From: CAKXIK01 sp050947015
Lineage (GTDB): Bacteria > Bacillota > Clostridia > Oscillospirales > Acutalibacteraceae
DNA length: 64,000 bases
Reading direction: 5' to 3'
NCBI GenBank assembly: GCA_050947015.1
Contig: JBMNVT010000001.1
Location: forward strand, 1 to 64,000
The position numbers and the translations under genes were made by a program. Below, piece after piece: positions 61,125 through 64,000 of this stretch. Position 1 is the first letter of the stretch, and each line of letters opens with the position of its first letter. Below the pieces are notes generated by a model, which did no database searches, was not told where the DNA came from, and saw nothing but the letters and a program-made list of their open reading frames with translations.

Positions 61125-63464
61125 TCATTTTACAGTGGTGACGCCTGCGAGAACCAGAACAGCGGCATCGTCCGAGGAAGCGTTATAGCGCACCGAGGAG
61201 ATCTCACGGGTGGGCTCCGGATTTTCCCAGATCAGACCGCAGACCAGGGTGTCGCGTCCCGTGTCATCCTTTCCTTCACGGGTAGGATCCAGTGCCCAGG
61301 TGCCGACGTAGCCCTGATGACGGTAGTACTGCTGGGGAAGGGGCTGGGCATAGCGGCGGTTCCACATCAGTGCATTGCCGTTATACTCCACTGGAATGAC
61401 CGCAGTGCCGCCGTCTTTGTAACAGACGGTGTAGGAGCCGATGACCGGAAGAGGCTCCCAGGCAATGCGGGGAAGGTTCCACAGGGTTGCGTGCTCCAGG
61501 ATCAGGCGGCGGCAGAAAGCGTTGATTGTAATCTCCACACCGTCGGCACGGATCGCTTCGGGCGATAGCGCCATCAGTGCTGCAGGAATATCTTTCCGGC
61601 AGCCTTTCGGCAGCGCGAAAGCAGTCTTTTCATGGGCTTCTGTCAGGGAAAATTCATGGATCTGATCACGGACTACGGGCTGGATGCGCTCGGCAATCAG
61701 GTGGTTGTAGGTTGTGCGCAGCCCTTCGTCGTAATTGGGGTTCCAGAGCATTTCAGCAGTGTAAAAGAGATCCCAGATCTTGCCCTTCTTGGCGTACATA
61801 TATTCGGTTGCCGCGCACCAGGTGGACACCTCGCCGCCGATTATGTGGGGTTTGGCAGCACGGGAGGAGAACCGGGGATAGTGAGAGGAGTAAAGGTTGC
61901 CCATGAGAAGGTCGAAGCCGTAGGGCAGCACATGATCTTCCAGATCCAGATCAAAGTGGAAGTACCAGATGAAGTCCAACAGGACGATGTCTCTGGGCAG
62001 ACGATCAATGGCGGAAGGGGTCTTGTAGCGCTCGGTGGGGTGGAGCATATCTGCCCACATCATCATGCGCAGCCCCTTCTTTGCCAGATAATCGTGCATG
62101 GCGGTGACATGCTTGACATAAAGGTCGGCGGGATCCTGAGTACGGCAGCGGGGGCAGACGCCCAGCTGGTAGATCTCGTCGTGGCCCATATGGACAAAGC
62201 GTTGGGGACGAGCGACTTCTACAATTTCGTCGATGATGTCGAAGATGATGCGGTAGCTTTCCTCAAGAGAAGGACAGTAGCAGTGGGCGTAGAACTCGTC
62301 GGGCCGGGCGTCCTCGCCGCGGGTATCTTCAACGGTATTGATGCTTTCGTCCCGTTCGGCAATTTCGGGGTGGGCGTAGGTGATGTACTGAACATGACCG
62401 AAGCTCTGCACCTCGGGGATAATCTCAAACCCGAAGTCCCGGGCGTAATCGAGGAACTCCCGCACCTCGTCCTGCTCCAGAAGCTGACCGTCCGCAACCC
62501 AGTCGCCGTGGGGGAAGGGGGGCTGTCGGCCTTCATGGGCTGCACGGTTGCCTTCCAGCCAGCCTTCGGAAATTTCCGGGTGACGGTGAAAGCGCATACC
62601 GCCGGCAAACTCAACAAAGAGCTGGTTGTAACGCATGGGAATGAGGACATAGCGGATCAGGCGGCGCATAAAGTCCATATGATCGCGGGGCGGCAGGCCA
62701 AAGTGAAAGCCGCGCATGGGTTTATAGGGGGTGTCGGAGATGCTGCATAGAACAAAATTCCCGTCCTCACCGCAACAGATCAGGGTCTCTGCTGCGTAGA
62801 GCAGGGGAAGACGGGCGCCGGCGGAGAGCTTTATGCCCCCGTCGGTAACTTCAACGGTGTAGCGTTCGCCGGTGAGGTCTCTATCGAGAACCAGCGAGAC
62901 CGGTACGCCGGTTCCGCTTTCCCAATCTGCAAAGCGCTCAGAAAGCCGGGAACGGAGGTAATCGGCGGCAAAGGCAGCGTCATCAGAACCGTCGCCGCTG
63001 ATGGAGCCGATGCGAACCGGCGTGCCTTCCGCGGCAACCAGCTTTTCGGTGGTGGGGTAAACGAAAGGAGCGTTGTCTTCTTTCGCACCGAGAATTTCCG
63101 GTTCGGTAAAGGCGATCATCTTCAGATCGGCGCCGATACGGATAATGAGAGAGCTGGCGATCACGCCTACCGGAATGGTGAGAGTGCCGGAGAGAAGGGT
63201 GCTGTCCCGGGCATCGAGGAGACCTGCGGGTTTGCCGTCGGCCAAGATCTGGACGCTGGGAATCTCGGCTTTGTCGGCAAGGGTCAGGCGTACAGCACCT
63301 ACAAAGGATGGTCTGGAAAGTTCCAGAGACACATCCACACCGGTATCGTAGACGGTATCCCAGTTCCAGGTGTAGACGCCGTTTTCTGCGTTATCCGGCG
63401 GGAAGGAAATGGTTGTGCCGCGATGGAAAAACAGAGGAGAAGCGGAAAGACGGCCGATAAACAT
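61125..63464 (-). CDS. glycoside hydrolase family 20 beta-N-acetylhexosaminidase-like enzyme
   Basis: Predicted to release terminal N-acetylhexosamine (or 6-sulfo/lacto-N-biose units) by substrate-assisted catalysis. It has 779 residues with no signal peptide. An N-terminal non-catalytic domain (about 1-220) leads into the barrel near 235 (TPYKPMRGFHFGLPPRDH). The catalytic Asp-Glu pair is in VHMGHDEIYQLG near 430. The C-terminal 200 residues are of unknown family. It is cytoplasmic by sequence, so it would act on imported oligosaccharides. Related functions in this window are nagA and the NahK-like kinase. Confidence 0.83.
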   Translation of the reverse strand: MFIGRLSASPLFFHRGTTISFPPDNAENGVYTWNWDTVYDTGVDVSLELSRPSFVGAVRLTLADKAEIPSVQILADGKPAGLLDARDSTLLSGTLTIPVGVIASSLIIRIGADLKMIAFTEPEILGAKEDNAPFVYPTTEKLVAAEGTPVRIGSISGDGSDDAAFAADYLRSRLSERFADWESGTGVPVSLVLDRDLTGERYTVEVTDGGIKLSAGARLPLLYAAETLICCGEDGNFVLCSISDTPYKPMRGFHFGLPPRDHMDFMRRLIRYVLIPMRYNQLFVEFAGGMRFHRHPEISEGWLEGNRAAHEGRQPPFPHGDWVADGQLLEQDEVREFLDYARDFGFEIIPEVQSFGHVQYITYAHPEIAERDESINTVEDTRGEDARPDEFYAHCYCPSLEESYRIIFDIIDEIVEVARPQRFVHMGHDEIYQLGVCPRCRTQDPADLYVKHVTAMHDYLAKKGLRMMMWADMLHPTERYKTPSAIDRLPRDIVLLDFIWYFHFDLDLEDHVLPYGFDLLMGNLYSSHYPRFSSRAAKPHIIGGEVSTWCAATEYMYAKKGKIWDLFYTAEMLWNPNYDEGLRTTYNHLIAERIQPVVRDQIHEFSLTEAHEKTAFALPKGCRKDIPAALMALSPEAIRADGVEITINAFCRRLILEHATLWNLPRIAWEPLPVIGSYTVCYKDGGTAVIPVEYNGNALMWNRRYAQPLPQQYYRHQGYVGTWALDPTREGKDDTGRDTLVCGLIWENPEPTREISSVRYNASSDDAAVLVLAGVTTVK

Positions 63465-63655
63465 AATTCTTACAATCCTTTCGGGTAATTATTTTGATGA
63501 GTGGGGCTGGATGTGTTCTGGCACAAAGACAATTAGTCTCCATCATAATATGGAAATTTATAGAAGAAACAATAAAGATGTCGTATATCTGTTCTGTTCG
63601 CTGAATTTTTCTGCGATTCTGCGAAAAAAGAAACATCTTGACATTTTCTCTATAT

Positions 63656-63684
63656 ACAGTATCCGAAAAAGCATTCTTTGTCAA
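63656..63684 (-). promoter_or_regulatory. promoter of the GH20 gene
   Basis: Minus strand TTGACA (63684-63679), 17-bp spacer, TACTGT (63661-63656). It is divergent from the promoter at 63785. The rest of 63465-63784 is AT-rich with no ORF I can support. Confidence 0.6.
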
Positions 63685-63784
63685 TCGCTTTCTGTCCGGT
63701 TCTTCCTTATGGTCAAAGCATGGAAGAAAAGCGCTATTTCGCGAATATCGCCCCAAAAAAACGCGGCAGTTTTTTGTGAAATGC

Positions 63785-63813
63785 TTGACAAACACGGAAA
63801 AAGAGCATACAAT
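63785..63813 (+). promoter_or_regulatory. sigma-A promoter of the gene at the right edge
   Basis: TTGACA (63785-63790), 17-bp spacer, TACAAT (63808-63813). Predicted transcription start near 63820. Confidence 0.85.
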
Positions 63814-63818
63814 AAACT

Positions 63819-63844
63819 CAAAATGTATCATATGATACATTTTG
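63819..63844. promoter_or_regulatory. perfect 26-bp palindromic operator candidate
   Basis: Half-site CAAAATGTATCAT (63819-63831) and its exact reverse complement (63832-63844). It begins at the predicted transcription start and ends 11 bp before ATG 63856, covering part of the leader, where a bound repressor would block RNA polymerase. It also lies between divergent promoters and could control the GH20 gene. Confidence 0.75.
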
Positions 63845-63855
63845 AAAGGGTTTTG

Positions 63856-64000
63856 ATGGTGCGAATCATTAAAAAACAGGAGAAGCTGAATCAAAAGCTC
63901 AGGGAAACCTTTTTGTTCCGTGACGGAGCGGAGGATTGCGCCGATGATGCGGTAAAAAGCGAGAAGAGCGAGTTTGCACTGTTTGAAGTGGGCGAAGCAA
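63856..64000 (+). CDS. unknown protein, 5' part only (cut by window edge)
   Basis: ATG 63856, with GAAAGGG six to nine bases upstream, opens 48 codons (MVRIIKKQEKLNQKLRETFL, then an acidic stretch with FLFRDGAEDCADDAVKSEKSEF) to the end of the window. No family is recognised from this fragment; it has no signal peptide or helix-turn-helix pattern. Its promoter with a strong palindrome suggests an inducible gene, perhaps part of the glycan-use group. Confidence 0.6.
   Translation, partial: MVRIIKKQEKLNQKLRETFLFRDGAEDCADDAVKSEKSEFALFEVGEA

Noticed and set aside
1..64000. CRISPR arrays, prophage, rRNA, complete insertion sequences
   Set aside because: None seen: no regularly spaced repeats, phage structural genes, rRNA segments or transposase reading frames.

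Overview
The window reads as chromosome of an anaerobic, endospore-forming member of the Clostridia, most likely the Oscillospiraceae/Ruminococcaceae side. Evidence: spo0A next to spoIVB, a GerA/SpoVAF-type germination protein, Firmicutes promoters and GGAGG ribosome sites, a short-form ProRS, OadB/OadG sodium-pump subunits, a Rex-type operator before an alcohol dehydrogenase, and many sugar-uptake and glycosidase genes. I see no CRISPR array, prophage, rRNA or transposase gene.

Layout. 1-2160 (minus): greA and lysS (lysS runs off the left edge). 2282-10192 (minus): one aromatic amino-acid operon, aroF-tyrA-aroB-aroA-aroC-pheA plus a PHP phosphoesterase. It is preceded by a promoter, a 38-codon leader peptide rich in Phe/Tyr/Trp and an intrinsic terminator. 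aroE-aroK form a separate minus-strand unit at 10327-11946. 11861-16333 (plus): acpP, oadB-oadG, proS and a GNAT-VOC fusion. 16471-22626: a lipoprotein with a structured 5' leader, then minus-strand germination, unknown, polysaccharide deacetylase and M23 genes. 22706-24759: an AT-richer island (PadR remnant, DUF1700, DUF4097) bounded by inverted hairpin repeats.

24899-32593 (plus): a histidine phosphatase, then a carbohydrate ABC system (two permeases and a lipoprotein) with a DUF1861 protein and a membrane-bound AraC regulator. 32716-38944: tRNA-Lys, an M20 amidohydrolase, a DegT aminotransferase and a BvgS-like hybrid kinase. 38972-42455 (minus): a GntR(YtrA)-ABC operon with its operator. 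42665-50205: Fe-alcohol dehydrogenase with a Rex site, a GH2 hydrolase, trxB, spoIVB, spo0A and a broken fucO.

50394-64000: an Na/Pi cotransporter, then a region rich in amino-sugar genes: nucleotidyltransferase plus NahK-like kinase, a PocR-AraC regulator, nagA, a PfkB kinase and a GH20 hexosaminidase. Mrp, pdxK and a broken MATE gene are interspersed. The right edge cuts a gene whose promoter carries a perfect 26-bp palindrome.

The most interesting signals are the aromatic leader-peptide attenuator at 9935-10192, the inverted-repeat island at 22706-24759, the structured leader at 16510-16653, and the palindrome at 63819-63844.
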